Below, in pieces: positions 1 through 8,649 of a stretch of 39,706 nucleotides of DNA. A model generated the notes under the pieces. It worked only from the letters and a program-made list of their open reading frames with translations. It was not told where the DNA came from and made no database searches. The translations under genes were made by a program, and so were the position numbers. Source of the DNA: Limnohabitans sp. 2KL-51 (GTDB lineage: Bacteria; Pseudomonadota; Gammaproteobacteria; Burkholderiales; Burkholderiaceae_C); the NCBI RefSeq assembly GCF_003063645.1, contig NZ_NESJ01000029.1, forward strand, positions 1-39,706, read 5' to 3'. Positions within the stretch are counted from its first letter, which is position 1. Each line of letters begins with the position of its first letter.

Positions 1-114
1 ATCTTGTCGGTCTCGGTATTCGAGAAAACCGAGGTTTCAAGCGCCTTGCAGCTCGATGGCAACACAATCGACAACCCGTCCGACGCTAACCAGTTGAATT
101 TATTCACTTTTTAA
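1..114 (+). CDS. C-terminal fragment of an unrecognised protein
   Basis: An open frame runs from the first base of the window to a TAA at 112-114 and encodes 37 residues ending in NQLNLFTF. The gene starts outside the window, so length and domains cannot be judged. The tail is rich in Ser, Asn, Asp and Thr, which would suit a secreted or surface protein, but no family is recognised. It lies 268 bp upstream of the FG-GAP lipoprotein on the same strand. The gap between them shows no obvious terminator. That this frame is the real one rests only on its being open to the edge. Confidence 0.45.
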   Translation: MLSVSVFEKTEVSSALQLDGNTIDNPSDANQLNLFTF

Positions 115-382
115 CCGGACACTACTGTCATGAGCTCCAATTTTTCCAACGATGCAGACGTTGGTATGGCCCGGTATTTTTTCTCCAACAGACACGGTTA
201 GATTTGAGTCTGTTACGCTGACCAAAGGGCCTGCTCTCAACCGCAAGCTTGCCAGAGGTGATTGATAGACCTGCCGGGGATCTTCATAGGTGTAGGGTGA
301 TAGCCAGTGGACATGCATGTGTGTAATTTTATGTGCTCGTGTCAAACTGATCATTGTCCATTTTTATTTGAATGCTTGTGAC

Positions 383-1543
383 ATGAAACCGTTTTGGCTT
401 TTATTCGCAGTTGGCTGGCTGACGGCATGTGGTGGCGGAGGAGGGGGCAAGGGGCTTGGCAATGTCGTTGTTAAACCGGAGCCAGACGCTACTCAGCCTG
501 TGGTTGTCCCTGTGGCCAAACCCGTGATGCCTACTTCTTACCAAAATTTCAAGGCCGTGGGCTTGAAGCCTCAGGATTTGCCGGGAGGCCGATCCGGGGT
601 GGGGGTGGTTCGTGCGTATGCCGATTTTTCTGGGCAAGGGCTGCTGGACCTGTTCACCGCTTCCTTGACCTATGACCCACGGCGTGCTGTACAGAATGCC
701 ACGCCCAGCCGTCTGGAGTTTTGGCGCAAGCAAGTCGATGGGAGTTTTGAGCGCGATGTGGTGATGTTGTCATCGGCTCAGGGTTGTATTCACCCACGGC
801 GCGCCATCGTGGCTGACTTCAATGCCGACCAACGACCGGATGTGTTTCTGGCTTGCCATGGCTACGATGCAGACCCGTACCCGGGTGAGCGCAATTTAGT
901 GGTGTTGAGTCAACCCAATGGCCGCTATGAGGTCAAGGTGGCTTCGGCCGATGTGGGTTTCTTTCATTCGGCTTCGGCGGCTGATTTGAATGGGGACGGC
1001 TTGCCAGACGTGGTGGTGACCAACAGCTCGGACCCGGCGGTGGTGTACGCCTTGATCAACAAGGGCAACGGTGTGTTCGAAAGAGAGTCTCGAGCCCGCT
1101 TTCCTGCGAGTTTGAGAGAAAAAGGGCTTTACACCGTGGAGTTGCTGGATGTGAATGAAGATGGGCGTTTGGATGTGCTTGTGGGTGGGCATGAGTGGGG
1201 CGGCACCACCACCACTCTGCTCATCAACCCCGGGGACAACCAGTTTGCCCAAGTGACACCGATCACACTGCCTGCGGTGGCTGGCGAGGGGGTGGTGCTT
1301 GATTTTGCGGTGACAGGCACGGGCGCATCGCGAAGTCTGTGGGCTTTGCGCACGTCGGGTGGTGATGGGACGTTTTATCAAAGCAGGACCATTCAGAAAA
1401 TCACTTGGCCGGGTTTGGTGTCAACGACCCCCTTGTTGCAGCGCAATGCACAGTGGTTTGCCTGGTTGATTCCTGCGGTGGTCAACGGTCGGGCTGTGAT
1501 GACTTCTGAGGATGCGTCGGTGGGGGTCAGCGTGCCTCAGTGA
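383..1543 (+). CDS. FG-GAP/VCBS-repeat lipoprotein
   Basis: The start chosen gives a 386-residue protein beginning MKPFWLLFAVGWLTAC, a classic lipoprotein signal peptide with the lipidated Cys at 16 followed by a Gly run. The frame is open further upstream to 317, but those extra residues would bury the signal peptide. At least four Asp-rich calcium-loop repeats of the FG-GAP/VCBS type are visible: ADFSGQGLLD near residue 80, ADFNADQRPD near 143, ADLNGDGLPD near 200 and LDVNEDGRLD near 255. Such repeats usually build a beta-propeller used for binding at the cell surface or in the periplasm. The ligand is unknown. The gene converges on the S41 protease and their ends overlap by 7 bp (1537-1543). 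Confidence 0.8.
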   Translation: MKPFWLLFAVGWLTACGGGGGGKGLGNVVVKPEPDATQPVVVPVAKPVMPTSYQNFKAVGLKPQDLPGGRSGVGVVRAYADFSGQGLLDLFTASLTYDPRRAVQNATPSRLEFWRKQVDGSFERDVVMLSSAQGCIHPRRAIVADFNADQRPDVFLACHGYDADPYPGERNLVVLSQPNGRYEVKVASADVGFFHSASAADLNGDGLPDVVVTNSSDPAVVYALINKGNGVFERESRARFPASLREKGLYTVELLDVNEDGRLDVLVGGHEWGGTTTTLLINPGDNQFAQVTPITLPAVAGEGVVLDFAVTGTGASRSLWALRTSGGDGTFYQSRTIQKITWPGLVSTTPLLQRNAQWFAWLIPAVVNGRAVMTSEDASVGVSVPQ

Positions 1544-2973
1544 GCTGGTTGGAGGATGGCCATGCCGGGCCGTTGGCGTTGCTGTGGTGTGTACCCCGTG
1601 CCCGATGGATGAGGTGACATTTGCACAGTGGCCGCCGAGCGGCCAGCGATGAGGTTGCTGGCCGGGCAAGAGCCGGTGTTCATGTGGGTGAGGGCGGCTT
1701 TGAGTTGGGCTTCTTGTCTGTCGCCACGGGGGTGGTCGAGGTCGTCAGGTACTGTGCATGTGGGCGTGAAGCCATCGGCAAAGTCGCTTTCGCCGCGTGC
1801 GTTCACCCCTCGGAATTGAATGGGGTAATAGGCCGTACCGCAGTTGTCTTGACGGGACATGCCATAGGGTTTGCCGCAGGTGGTGTCGCCGATGGTGTGC
1901 ACGGTGACACCCACGCCGCGCAGCCCATTGATCAAACTTTCGCTGGCTGAGCAAGTGGCCCCTGTGGTGAGCACATACACCCGTTTGATCGGGAGCTGGG
2001 GCAGCATGCTGCCCGCTGTGAAGACGGCGCTGTCGCCGACGTACTGCACGACAGGGGACAGGCGCAGCACGGCGTTTTGGTAGCTGGCGGTCAATTTGGC
2101 GTTGGGTTGGAGCCGGATGAATTCGGGCAGGGTTTGCAACACGGGCAAGGGCGTGAGCATGGAGGCGAGTGTGCTGGCGATGTAAAGGTAGCCGCCGCTG
2201 TTGTAACGCAGGTCCAATACCAGCTCTTCAATGCCCTGTTGGGCCATGGATTGCAAGGACTCAATCAGCTGGTCTTGGGCGTTGCCGTAATGCGATTCGA
2301 ACCCGAGGTAACCGATTGTGCGGGCGTTGTTGTTGAGCACGATCCCCTGGCCCACAGGGTCTTCGAAGATGGATGCCGGACGGAGATTGGCTTGCAGCAG
2401 CTGGCCGTTTCTCAGATAGCTGAAGTTGTAGAAGAGGGTTGGTGTGGTGTTGCTGTAAAGGTTGGTGCTGACCTTGCCCGACAGGGTGTCGCCTCGGCGG
2501 ATGCCACTGAACGCGGCAGGCGAGGCGGGTTCGACACGGGCCACACGCCAAAGGGGGGCGGCCGAGCTGCCTGCATTGACCCAGTGAATGCCGACGTCGA
2601 AAGCTTCTCCGGTTTCTCGGGCATCGGCTTCTTCAATGGCGCTGCTGAAGCTGAATCGGTCTATGTTGGACGGCGCCAGAATGGCTTTGAAGTAATCGGC
2701 GGCGCTGGCGTAGGCCAGGGCATCACGGCGTTGGACTTGCTCGGGCCACAGGTAGTTCTCGTCAAGGTAGGCTCGGATGAACTTCTTGGGGTTCTGGTCC
2801 GTGCATTGCTCCAGGAGGCTGTTGGCGCTGACAAAAGGTGGTTCGAAGTAGCCGGGGCCGTATACGGCTGAATCGCCCCCGGAACTCCCAGAGCCACCAC
2901 AGCCTTGCAAGATCAGCAGCAGGCCGGTGCAAAGAGTAGTCAGGAGGCTTTGTGCAGGGCAGCGGAGGCGCAT
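1537..2973 (-). CDS. S41-family (C-terminal processing) peptidase lipoprotein
   Basis: This 478-residue protein starts MRLRCPAQSLL and has a lipobox ending LQGC with Cys at 25, then a Gly/Ser-rich linker. The frame extends to 3012, but the shorter start puts the signal peptide at the N-terminus. A PDZ-like segment with ARVEPASPAAFSGIRRGD lies near residues 135-210. The S41 catalytic domain follows, with LVLDLRYNSGG near 250, the nucleophile serine in TCSASESLINGL near 336, and a GKPYG lysine motif shortly after. Members cleave exported proteins in the periplasm, often near their C-termini. Anchoring as a lipoprotein suggests action at the inner face of the outer membrane or at the cell surface. 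The substrate is unknown. Its end overlaps the convergent FG-GAP gene. Confidence 0.85.
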   Translation of the reverse strand: MRLRCPAQSLLTTLCTGLLLILQGCGGSGSSGGDSAVYGPGYFEPPFVSANSLLEQCTDQNPKKFIRAYLDENYLWPEQVQRRDALAYASAADYFKAILAPSNIDRFSFSSAIEEADARETGEAFDVGIHWVNAGSSAAPLWRVARVEPASPAAFSGIRRGDTLSGKVSTNLYSNTTPTLFYNFSYLRNGQLLQANLRPASIFEDPVGQGIVLNNNARTIGYLGFESHYGNAQDQLIESLQSMAQQGIEELVLDLRYNSGGYLYIASTLASMLTPLPVLQTLPEFIRLQPNAKLTASYQNAVLRLSPVVQYVGDSAVFTAGSMLPQLPIKRVYVLTTGATCSASESLINGLRGVGVTVHTIGDTTCGKPYGMSRQDNCGTAYYPIQFRGVNARGESDFADGFTPTCTVPDDLDHPRGDRQEAQLKAALTHMNTGSCPASNLIAGRSAATVQMSPHPSGTGYTPQQRQRPGMAILQPAH

Positions 2974-3179
2974 TCGGTGGACGTGAGATATCAGGCAAAA
3001 AGTGAAAATCAAGATGCCTGCATTTCATGGTGCAGGTGCTTGGGAGTCCAGCGGCCCAAGGTGCCAATCGCTAGAGTTGTTCGCATCATATTCTTATTAT
3101 TGAAGGCGGATGCATTGTGATCTGAACGAGCAGTGGTAGCGATCCAATTCAGATGGGACGCCTCTTGGGCGTTCAACGT

Positions 3180-3893
3180 TTAAGCTGTGCCACCGCCAGT
3201 GGTGAACCCACTGGCTGCGCTTGCGGCGGCCAATTCGATTCGACGCAATTCATTGGTTTGCCGTTCAGATGAAAGTTGTGTTCGCCAATCCCCTTCCCAT
3301 TGCGCGACAAAACCAGGCATGTGGGCCTTTCTGAACAAAGCAACTTCTTGAGATTGTTGGGCGTCAGCCAGCAATTTGGGGTGATTGAACGGATCGGTAA
3401 TGCCTTGGCGGTCCCATAGGTCGCCAACTTTGACGTGGAGCATCTGGTCTATTTGCTCTCTGCGCCAAGCAATGATTTCTTTCAGCTCATCGTTTTCTGC
3501 GGAGGGGGTGGTTGACGCAGTGGTGCTAGATGGGGTTGGCGCCGACAGATTTCTTTCCGACACCATGGCCAGCATGGCTTCTGTGGCTGCGAGGCTCTTG
3601 TCCAGGTCTGTGATGCTCTGACTCCCACCTCCAATGACAAATTCGGTACTTGTACTGGGTGATGCAGCGGCGGCAGCGGCGGTGGCGGCGGAGGTGGAGG
3701 TGGAGGTGGAGGCGGTTGGCGCTGCCGATTCGCCTGTGTTCATCAATGCCCTGAGTTGTGACTCAAAAGCGGTGAAAGTATCCGCGAGGTTCGCAGGTGG
3801 CGTTTTGCCGCCACCTGTGGCGTTGGTATTTGTTTTTTGGGTTGAATTTGCCGCAAAGTCATGCAAAAAGTTTAAAAATCGAATGGCATCCAT
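3180..3893 (-). CDS. Hypothetical protein with Ser/Thr/Ala low-complexity tract
   Basis: This is a 237-residue protein starting MDAIRFLNFLHDFA, chosen because GGAG lies 9 bp upstream of that ATG; the frame is open to 3980 without a better site. It has no signal peptide or membrane segment. Residues about 58-82 form a Ser/Thr/Ala tract (STSTSTSAATAAAAAA) encoded by near-perfect GGAGGT-type hexamer repeats around 3664-3718. The C-terminal half is charged and likely helical, with WRREQIDQMLHVKVGDLWD and a Trp-containing WEGDWRTQL segment. It ends in a Gly/Thr tail. No family is recognised. It stands alone, with about 200 bp of non-coding DNA on each side. Confidence 0.65.
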   Translation of the reverse strand: MDAIRFLNFLHDFAANSTQKTNTNATGGGKTPPANLADTFTAFESQLRALMNTGESAAPTASTSTSTSAATAAAAAASPSTSTEFVIGGGSQSITDLDKSLAATEAMLAMVSERNLSAPTPSSTTASTTPSAENDELKEIIAWRREQIDQMLHVKVGDLWDRQGITDPFNHPKLLADAQQSQEVALFRKAHMPGFVAQWEGDWRTQLSSERQTNELRRIELAAASAASGFTTGGGTA

Positions 3894-4030
3894 GTCAAAT
3901 CTCCAGCGATAAGTTGATTTGACAAAAGCTATGCAATTTTTAAGCCAGCTGGGGCGGCAGAAATTTGCCGCCCTGCTCAAGTTCTATTCAACTGGCTCGA
4001 CGGTATCGAATTCTCAGGTCATCCCCTTTT

Positions 4031-4064
4031 TGTGTCATCCCGGGCGAAGACCCGGGATCCATGG
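4031..4064. repeat. REP-like palindromic hairpin
   Basis: A perfect 8-bp inverted repeat, ATCCCGGG at 4037-4044 and CCCGGGAT at 4051-4058, encloses the 6-nt loop CGAAGA. It sits in the frame GTCATCC...GGATCC, a layout typical of short dispersed intergenic palindromes in proteobacteria. It lies beyond the 3' end of the PKD lipoprotein gene and upstream of the low-complexity gene. There is no U tract, so it is not a standard terminator. Confidence 0.5.
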
Positions 4065-4115
4065 TGCAGCGCTGCCCATCGCAAAACATTCACGATGTTT
4101 TGGACAGGACGACGA

Positions 4116-5408
4116 TCAGATCACCTTGAGCAGCAGGGTCACGGTGTTGCTGTCCACGGTGCCGTTGTTGACCACCAAGGTGATCACGTAGTCGCCTGCG
4201 ACAACGGGCGCGAAGGTGGCCTTGGCGGCGGTGGGGCTGCCCAGTTTGGCCAAGTTGGCGGAGGGTGCTGCGGTCACAGTCCATTGGTAGGTCAAGGCGG
4301 CTTTGAGGGGGTCGGTGGAGCCGGTGCCGTCCAGGGTCAGTGATGTCCCCGAGGCGATGTTGCCCGTCAGGGCAATGGTGCCGTTGGTGACCTCAGCTTT
4401 GGCCACAGGCGGGGCCATGACCGTGAGGGTGATGAAGGCGTAGTCGCTGATGACCGTGCCATCGTTGACCACCAGACTGGCCACGTAGTTGCCGGCAGTG
4501 GAGGCGTTCAAAGTGGGCTTGGAGGTGGTGGTGCTGGACAGCGCTTCACTGGAGCCCGTGGGTTGGCTGATCAGCACCCATTGGTAAGTCAGGGGGTCGC
4601 GGTCCGGGTCGAAGCTGCTGCTGCCGTCTAGGGTGACGGTTTTGCCCATGGCCACTGGGGTCAGGGCGCTGATGCGTGCGGTGGGCGCCGAGTTGACGGC
4701 CGAGGCGATGACGGTGACGGTGGAAAAGTTGCTGATCAGGCGGCCGTCAGTCACGGAAAGGCTGGCCACATAGCTGCCGACCTTGTCAGGCGTGAAGGTG
4801 GGGCGCACGGCGCTGGTAGAGGTCAAAGTGGCGCTGCTGCCAGGCGGGACCGACTCGAATTTCCAGGTGTAAACGAGGGGATCGCGGTTGGCGTCAGAGC
4901 TGAAGCTGCCGTCGAGTGTGACGGGTTCAGCTGGACTTTTCAGCTTGACGTTTTGGTTGGTGCCGGCGTTGGCGACCGGGGCTGCATTGATTTCAGCGGT
5001 TGTGATGGTGACAAAGGCCAGGGTGCTGTCGATGTTGCCGTCGTTGACCTTCAGGCTGGCCACATAGACGCCGGCTTTGTCGGCCACGAATGTGGGCAGA
5101 GCGGCGGTGCTGGAGGACAAGGTGGCGGCGCTGTCTGCGGGTTTGTTGCGCAGGGTCCAAAGGTAAGTGAGGGGTTTGCCGTCGGGGTCGCGGCTGAAGC
5201 TGCCATCGAGTGTGACCGTGGTGCCCATCAGAACACTTTGGTCAAATCCAGCCACGGCCAAGGGTGCCGAATCGGTTGGAGTTTTGTCACATGCACCAGA
5301 GCCGCCGACGATGCCGCCAAAACCGGCTGAGCACCCGCTGCTTCCACCACCGCAAGCGGAAAGCAAGGTGACAGAAAGGGTCAGGAGGAGCAGTTTGATT
5401 TTGGACAT
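4116..5408 (-). CDS. Lipoprotein with four PKD-type Ig-like repeats
   Basis: This 430-residue protein starts MSKIKLLLLTLSVTLLSAC, with the lipidated Cys at 19 followed by GGG. After a Gly/Ser/Cys linker come four tandem repeats of about 90 residues, near 48-137, 142-237, 241-330 and 333-430. Each has the pattern LDGS.S.DP....LTY.W near its start and GxYVASL.V.DG near its end, which is the PKD/REJ-like immunoglobulin fold. The last repeat is the most diverged and the protein stops right after it, so no catalytic domain is fused. Such proteins usually act in adhesion or as spacers on the surface. It begins 12 bp after the small lipoprotein gene, so the two are probably co-transcribed. No strong ribosome binding site is seen. 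Confidence 0.8.
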   Translation of the reverse strand: MSKIKLLLLTLSVTLLSACGGGSSGCSAGFGGIVGGSGACDKTPTDSAPLAVAGFDQSVLMGTTVTLDGSFSRDPDGKPLTYLWTLRNKPADSAATLSSSTAALPTFVADKAGVYVASLKVNDGNIDSTLAFVTITTAEINAAPVANAGTNQNVKLKSPAEPVTLDGSFSSDANRDPLVYTWKFESVPPGSSATLTSTSAVRPTFTPDKVGSYVASLSVTDGRLISNFSTVTVIASAVNSAPTARISALTPVAMGKTVTLDGSSSFDPDRDPLTYQWVLISQPTGSSEALSSTTTSKPTLNASTAGNYVASLVVNDGTVISDYAFITLTVMAPPVAKAEVTNGTIALTGNIASGTSLTLDGTGSTDPLKAALTYQWTVTAAPSANLAKLGSPTAAKATFAPVVAGDYVITLVVNNGTVDSNTVTLLLKVI

Positions 5409-5420
5409 TTCAGGGCTTTT

Positions 5421-5816
5421 TTATCGGCAGGAGGGGTAAAAGATGTTGACCACGGTGTTGTAAGCAAACCCGGCACCAGTGGCCAAGTCGACCCCAGCCC
5501 CGATCAGACCGCCAAAGACCAGGTTGCCCGCAAGCATCGGGTTGGGCGAGGCGGGGACTTGAGCCACGCCTTCAGCAAAAAAAGGACTTTTGCAGCGGAT
5601 GGTCAGAGGGTCATGGGCTTTCTGGACCAGGATGCTAGCAGGCGTCTGGAGGGGCCAGCTGCCTTTGGAGTTGGTCGCTACGCACGAGGCCGGCACGCTT
5701 TGTTGACCGCAGAAGGTGGACACGCGCATGGATTGGTTGTCACCATGCAGCACGCTGGCGCAACCGCTGGCCAAAAAAGCGGTGAGCAGCAACAGCGTGG
5801 TTTTCAGTGAGGGCAT
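5421..5816 (-). CDS. Small lipoprotein, conserved but uncharacterised
   Basis: This 131-residue protein starts MPSLKTTLLLLTAFLASGC, with the lipidated Cys at 19. AGGA lies about 7 bp before the ATG, which decides this start over an upstream in-frame ATG at 5852. The mature part has a G-D-x-Q-S motif followed by a Cys-containing strand region and a KGSWPLQTP motif. This matches a small lipoprotein family common in proteobacteria and often mislabelled in databases. Four Cys after the lipid site could form disulfides. The C-terminal third is Gly/Ala-rich and hydrophobic (GGLIGAGVDLATGAGFAY), resembling a glycine-zipper segment. It probably heads an operon with the PKD lipoprotein. Function is unknown. 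Confidence 0.7.
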   Translation of the reverse strand: MPSLKTTLLLLTAFLASGCASVLHGDNQSMRVSTFCGQQSVPASCVATNSKGSWPLQTPASILVQKAHDPLTIRCKSPFFAEGVAQVPASPNPMLAGNLVFGGLIGAGVDLATGAGFAYNTVVNIFYPSCR

Positions 5817-5909
5817 GGACAATCCTGCAAAGTCTTTTTTAATAGCTCTCAATGATTCGGCAGTTCAGGCCGTAACTTGAGCGGGGCGGGCGGTCTGCCG
5901 TGGCACTCA

Positions 5910-6629
5910 TCAGCTGCGGGTTTGCAGTATTTTGTAAATGGCCAAGACTTTACGCACGTAGTTTTGCGTCTCTTGGTAGTTGGGGATCTGGTGGCCGGCC
6001 CGGCTGACAGCGCCTTGGCCCGCGTTGTAAGCGGCCAGCACCAGGTCCATGCGACCGGGGTACAAACGGGTCAGGTCGGCCAGGTGACGGGTGCCAATCT
6101 GGATATTGATGCCGGGTTCTTTGAGCTTTTGCACGACCGAGATGCCTGGCTCGGAACGAACGCCGTATTGCGCAGCGGTGGCAGGCATGATTTGCATCAG
6201 GCCCACCGCCCCTTTGTGGGACACAGCTTGGGGGTTGAAGGCCGATTCGGTGGCGGTCACCGCCTTGACCAGCGCATAGTCGACGCCATGGGTCTGGGCC
6301 GCGGCCATCAGCTGGGCCTGGTTGTCCTTGTAGCCGCTTCGCGATTCGACAAAGTTCAGTGTGCGGCGCGCCTGGTCTTCAGGCAAAACACCCACATCGG
6401 TTACGTTCGGGGTGACTGCTGGGGTGTCGCCGGCAATGATCAACAAACCTTTGTCCACGGGTTGGTTGGTGTAGTGGGTGACCCCTTGGTCATCCACGTA
6501 TTTCCAGACTTGGGCCAGGCTGGGCATAGCCAGGCCCAGACCGAGTGCCAGGCAAAAGACCCAGCGCCATAGAGGTTGACTTGGCACGTGGGCGCAGCGT
6601 ATCAATTCGATTGACATGAAAACTATCAT
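5910..6629 (-). CDS. Soluble lytic murein transglycosylase (SLT domain, DUF4124)
   Basis: The 239-residue protein has a signal peptide (WVFCLALGLGLAMPSLA), then a DUF4124 segment with VWKYVDDQGVTHYTNQP. The SLT goose-lysozyme-like domain occupies about residues 105-235. The catalytic glutamate is in ATESAFNPQAVS, followed by GAVGLMQIMPATA and the AAYNAGQGAV motif near the end. Family 1 transglycosylases cleave the MurNAc-GlcNAc bond of peptidoglycan to form 1,6-anhydro ends in the periplasm. A second in-frame ATG at 6617 is equally possible as start. The start lies only 31 bp from that of the divergent TPR gene. Confidence 0.85.
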   Translation of the reverse strand: MIVFMSIELIRCAHVPSQPLWRWVFCLALGLGLAMPSLAQVWKYVDDQGVTHYTNQPVDKGLLIIAGDTPAVTPNVTDVGVLPEDQARRTLNFVESRSGYKDNQAQLMAAAQTHGVDYALVKAVTATESAFNPQAVSHKGAVGLMQIMPATAAQYGVRSEPGISVVQKLKEPGINIQIGTRHLADLTRLYPGRMDLVLAAYNAGQGAVSRAGHQIPNYQETQNYVRKVLAIYKILQTRS

Positions 6630-6660
6630 TAAACTAGAGGTTTAGCGTCCATCAAAAGAC

Positions 6661-8649
6661 ATGTTCAATTTATCCGCAAACCAAAAAAGTGCAGCCTATT
6701 TGCTGGCCCTCGTGGCCGGCTTGCTGGCCTTGTACGCCACGGGGTTCAAAAACCAGTTGGTGTTCGACGATGCCCGCCTGACCGATGGCACCATTTTTAG
6801 CCAGTATGGCAGCTTGCTGGAGCTGCGCGTGCGGACGTTGTCTTACGGCAGTTTTGTCTGGATACAAACTATTTTAGGCGAAAGCTGGCCCATTCAGCGC
6901 CTGTTCAATCTGGCCTTGCACTGTGCCACCGCCATCGCCTTGGGGGCGCTGGTGCACGAATTGCTCAAATCCACCACCTGGAGCGAGCAGTTGCAAAAGA
7001 GTGCTGACAGAGACGGTGCGATCAAAGGTGCCAGCCAGATGGCGGCGGCCATTTGGGCATTCCATCCGGTGGCGGTTTATGGGGTGGCGTATCTGATTCA
7101 GCGTTCTATCGTGATGGCCACCTTGTTTGTGGTGTTGGCTTGCCTGTGTATGGTGTGGGGCATGAGGCAGCGCCGCTGGGTCTGGTACTTGGCGGCGGCC
7201 GCGTTGTATGTGCTGGCCTTGGCCTCGAAAGAGTACGCGATCAGTGCCTTGTTGTGTGTGCCGCCTCTTTATATCTTTGTCAGACGCCCGGGTTTCAAAA
7301 TGGCTTTGGCCATCAGTTTGGGGGCGGTGGGCTTGATGGGCCTTTCCGCGGCTTTGTTGCTGCAGGTGTACGGAAGCATCATCGGGGTGGTCTTTGACGA
7401 GACCTCCCGGGCGTTTGCGGCTCAGCTGGAGCAGATCCAGCCCGGCATTGGCAAAGACCTGTATGCCTTGAGCATTTTGAACCAGGCCAGCTTGTTTTGG
7501 CGTTATGGCATGACGTGGCTGATACCTTTGCCGGGCTTCATGGCGGTGGACATCCGGCCGCAATTTCCACTGGGTTTTTTCAGCATTGAGTTGGTGGGGG
7601 CTGTGGCTTATGTCTTGGCCATGCTGGGCAGTGCCTGGCTGGTGTTGCGCCGAAGCGATGTCTGGGCGCTGGCGGCTTTGGCGCTTTTGTTGCCGGGTTT
7701 GATGTTTGTCACCGAATTCACCACTGTCTGGATTCAGGACCCTTTTGTTTTGTACCGCAGTTATTTGTGGTCCATCACGCTGCCCTTGCTCTTGGCCATT
7801 CCCTTGGCGTATGCACCTGGCAAGACCCAGGTGGTCGTCACCGTGTTGCTTTGCCTGGTGCTGGCGCTGCTCAGCTGGGGGCGCATCGACAGTTTTTACA
7901 ACGCGCGCAGTGTGTGGGCCGATGCGGCCGCCAAAGTTGACACAAAGGCCCCAGCCCAAGCGGTAGGCCGCTGGCGGCCGTTTTTGAACCATGGGGCTGA
8001 AGCTTTGGAGCGGGCTGATTACGCCGAGGCGACGCGCCTGTTCAGCTCGGCGGTGAATTTGGGGGAGCCCTTGGGTTCTGCGCGCATGAACTTGGGCGTG
8101 GCTTTGCAGCAGCAAAAGCAGCACAACGCGGCACTGGAGCAACTGGCGCAGGCCGAGCGCCAAGGTTTCACCGAGGCGGCCTTGTATTACCACCGGGGGG
8201 AATCGTATTTTGCGATTCGAAACTTCGAGGAGGCGCAGCGCAGCTTCACCCAGGCTTTGGGCCAACCCCAAGCGCCTGAGGTGGCGTTTTTCACGCGGGT
8301 GCGCCGCGCCGAGGCGGCGGTGGCCCAAAAGGATTTCGCCACCGCCATTGCTGACTACAAAATCATCGTGGCCGCGCAACCCGATGCCCAGCGCTACCTG
8401 ATTGGTTTGGTGATGGCCCACAACGGCCAAAAGGACTATGCCAGCGCTTTGGCGTTGCTCAACCCAGCCTTGGCCAAACGACCAACATCCGGGGCGCACT
8501 ATGCGCGCGCCCTGACCTATTTCAACATGGGCAACCGGGCCGCTAGTGTGCTGGACCTGAACATTGCCTTGAGTGCTGAACCCAACAACCCCGCCTATCG
8601 CCAACTGGAACGCCAGTTGACCGGCGCTGCACCCAAGGTCAAACCCTGA
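6661..8649 (+). CDS. Polytopic membrane protein with C-terminal TPR repeats
   Basis: This 662-residue protein has about 430 residues of hydrophobic segments, starting with AYLLALVAGLLALYATG and an FDDARLTDG loop. They are followed by a soluble C-terminal region of tetratricopeptide repeats, about residues 440-650 (AEATRLFSSAVNLGEP, AALYYHRGESYFAIRNFEEA and others). The layout resembles bacterial homologues of the TMTC proteins, integral-membrane GT-C-like glycosyltransferases with TPR tails, but no catalytic residue can be assigned with certainty. The stop codon overlaps the next start (TGATG at 8647-8651), so it is translationally coupled to the DUF2304 gene. A role in cell-surface glycan or pilus modification is inferred from the architecture only. 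Confidence 0.75.
   Translation: MFNLSANQKSAAYLLALVAGLLALYATGFKNQLVFDDARLTDGTIFSQYGSLLELRVRTLSYGSFVWIQTILGESWPIQRLFNLALHCATAIALGALVHELLKSTTWSEQLQKSADRDGAIKGASQMAAAIWAFHPVAVYGVAYLIQRSIVMATLFVVLACLCMVWGMRQRRWVWYLAAAALYVLALASKEYAISALLCVPPLYIFVRRPGFKMALAISLGAVGLMGLSAALLLQVYGSIIGVVFDETSRAFAAQLEQIQPGIGKDLYALSILNQASLFWRYGMTWLIPLPGFMAVDIRPQFPLGFFSIELVGAVAYVLAMLGSAWLVLRRSDVWALAALALLLPGLMFVTEFTTVWIQDPFVLYRSYLWSITLPLLLAIPLAYAPGKTQVVVTVLLCLVLALLSWGRIDSFYNARSVWADAAAKVDTKAPAQAVGRWRPFLNHGAEALERADYAEATRLFSSAVNLGEPLGSARMNLGVALQQQKQHNAALEQLAQAERQGFTEAALYYHRGESYFAIRNFEEAQRSFTQALGQPQAPEVAFFTRVRRAEAAVAQKDFATAIADYKIIVAAQPDAQRYLIGLVMAHNGQKDYASALALLNPALAKRPTSGAHYARALTYFNMGNRAASVLDLNIALSAEPNNPAYRQLERQLTGAAPKVKP

Noticed and set aside
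100..354. 84-residue minus-strand open frame overlapping the partial first gene
   Set aside because: It has protein-like composition but no ribosome site and no recognised family, and it lies across a likely promoter region. Kept only as a remote possibility.
6874..8604. 576-residue minus-strand open frame opposite the TPR membrane protein
   Set aside because: The plus frame has clear membrane segments and TPR repeats; the minus frame is Gln/His/Arg-rich shadow sequence.
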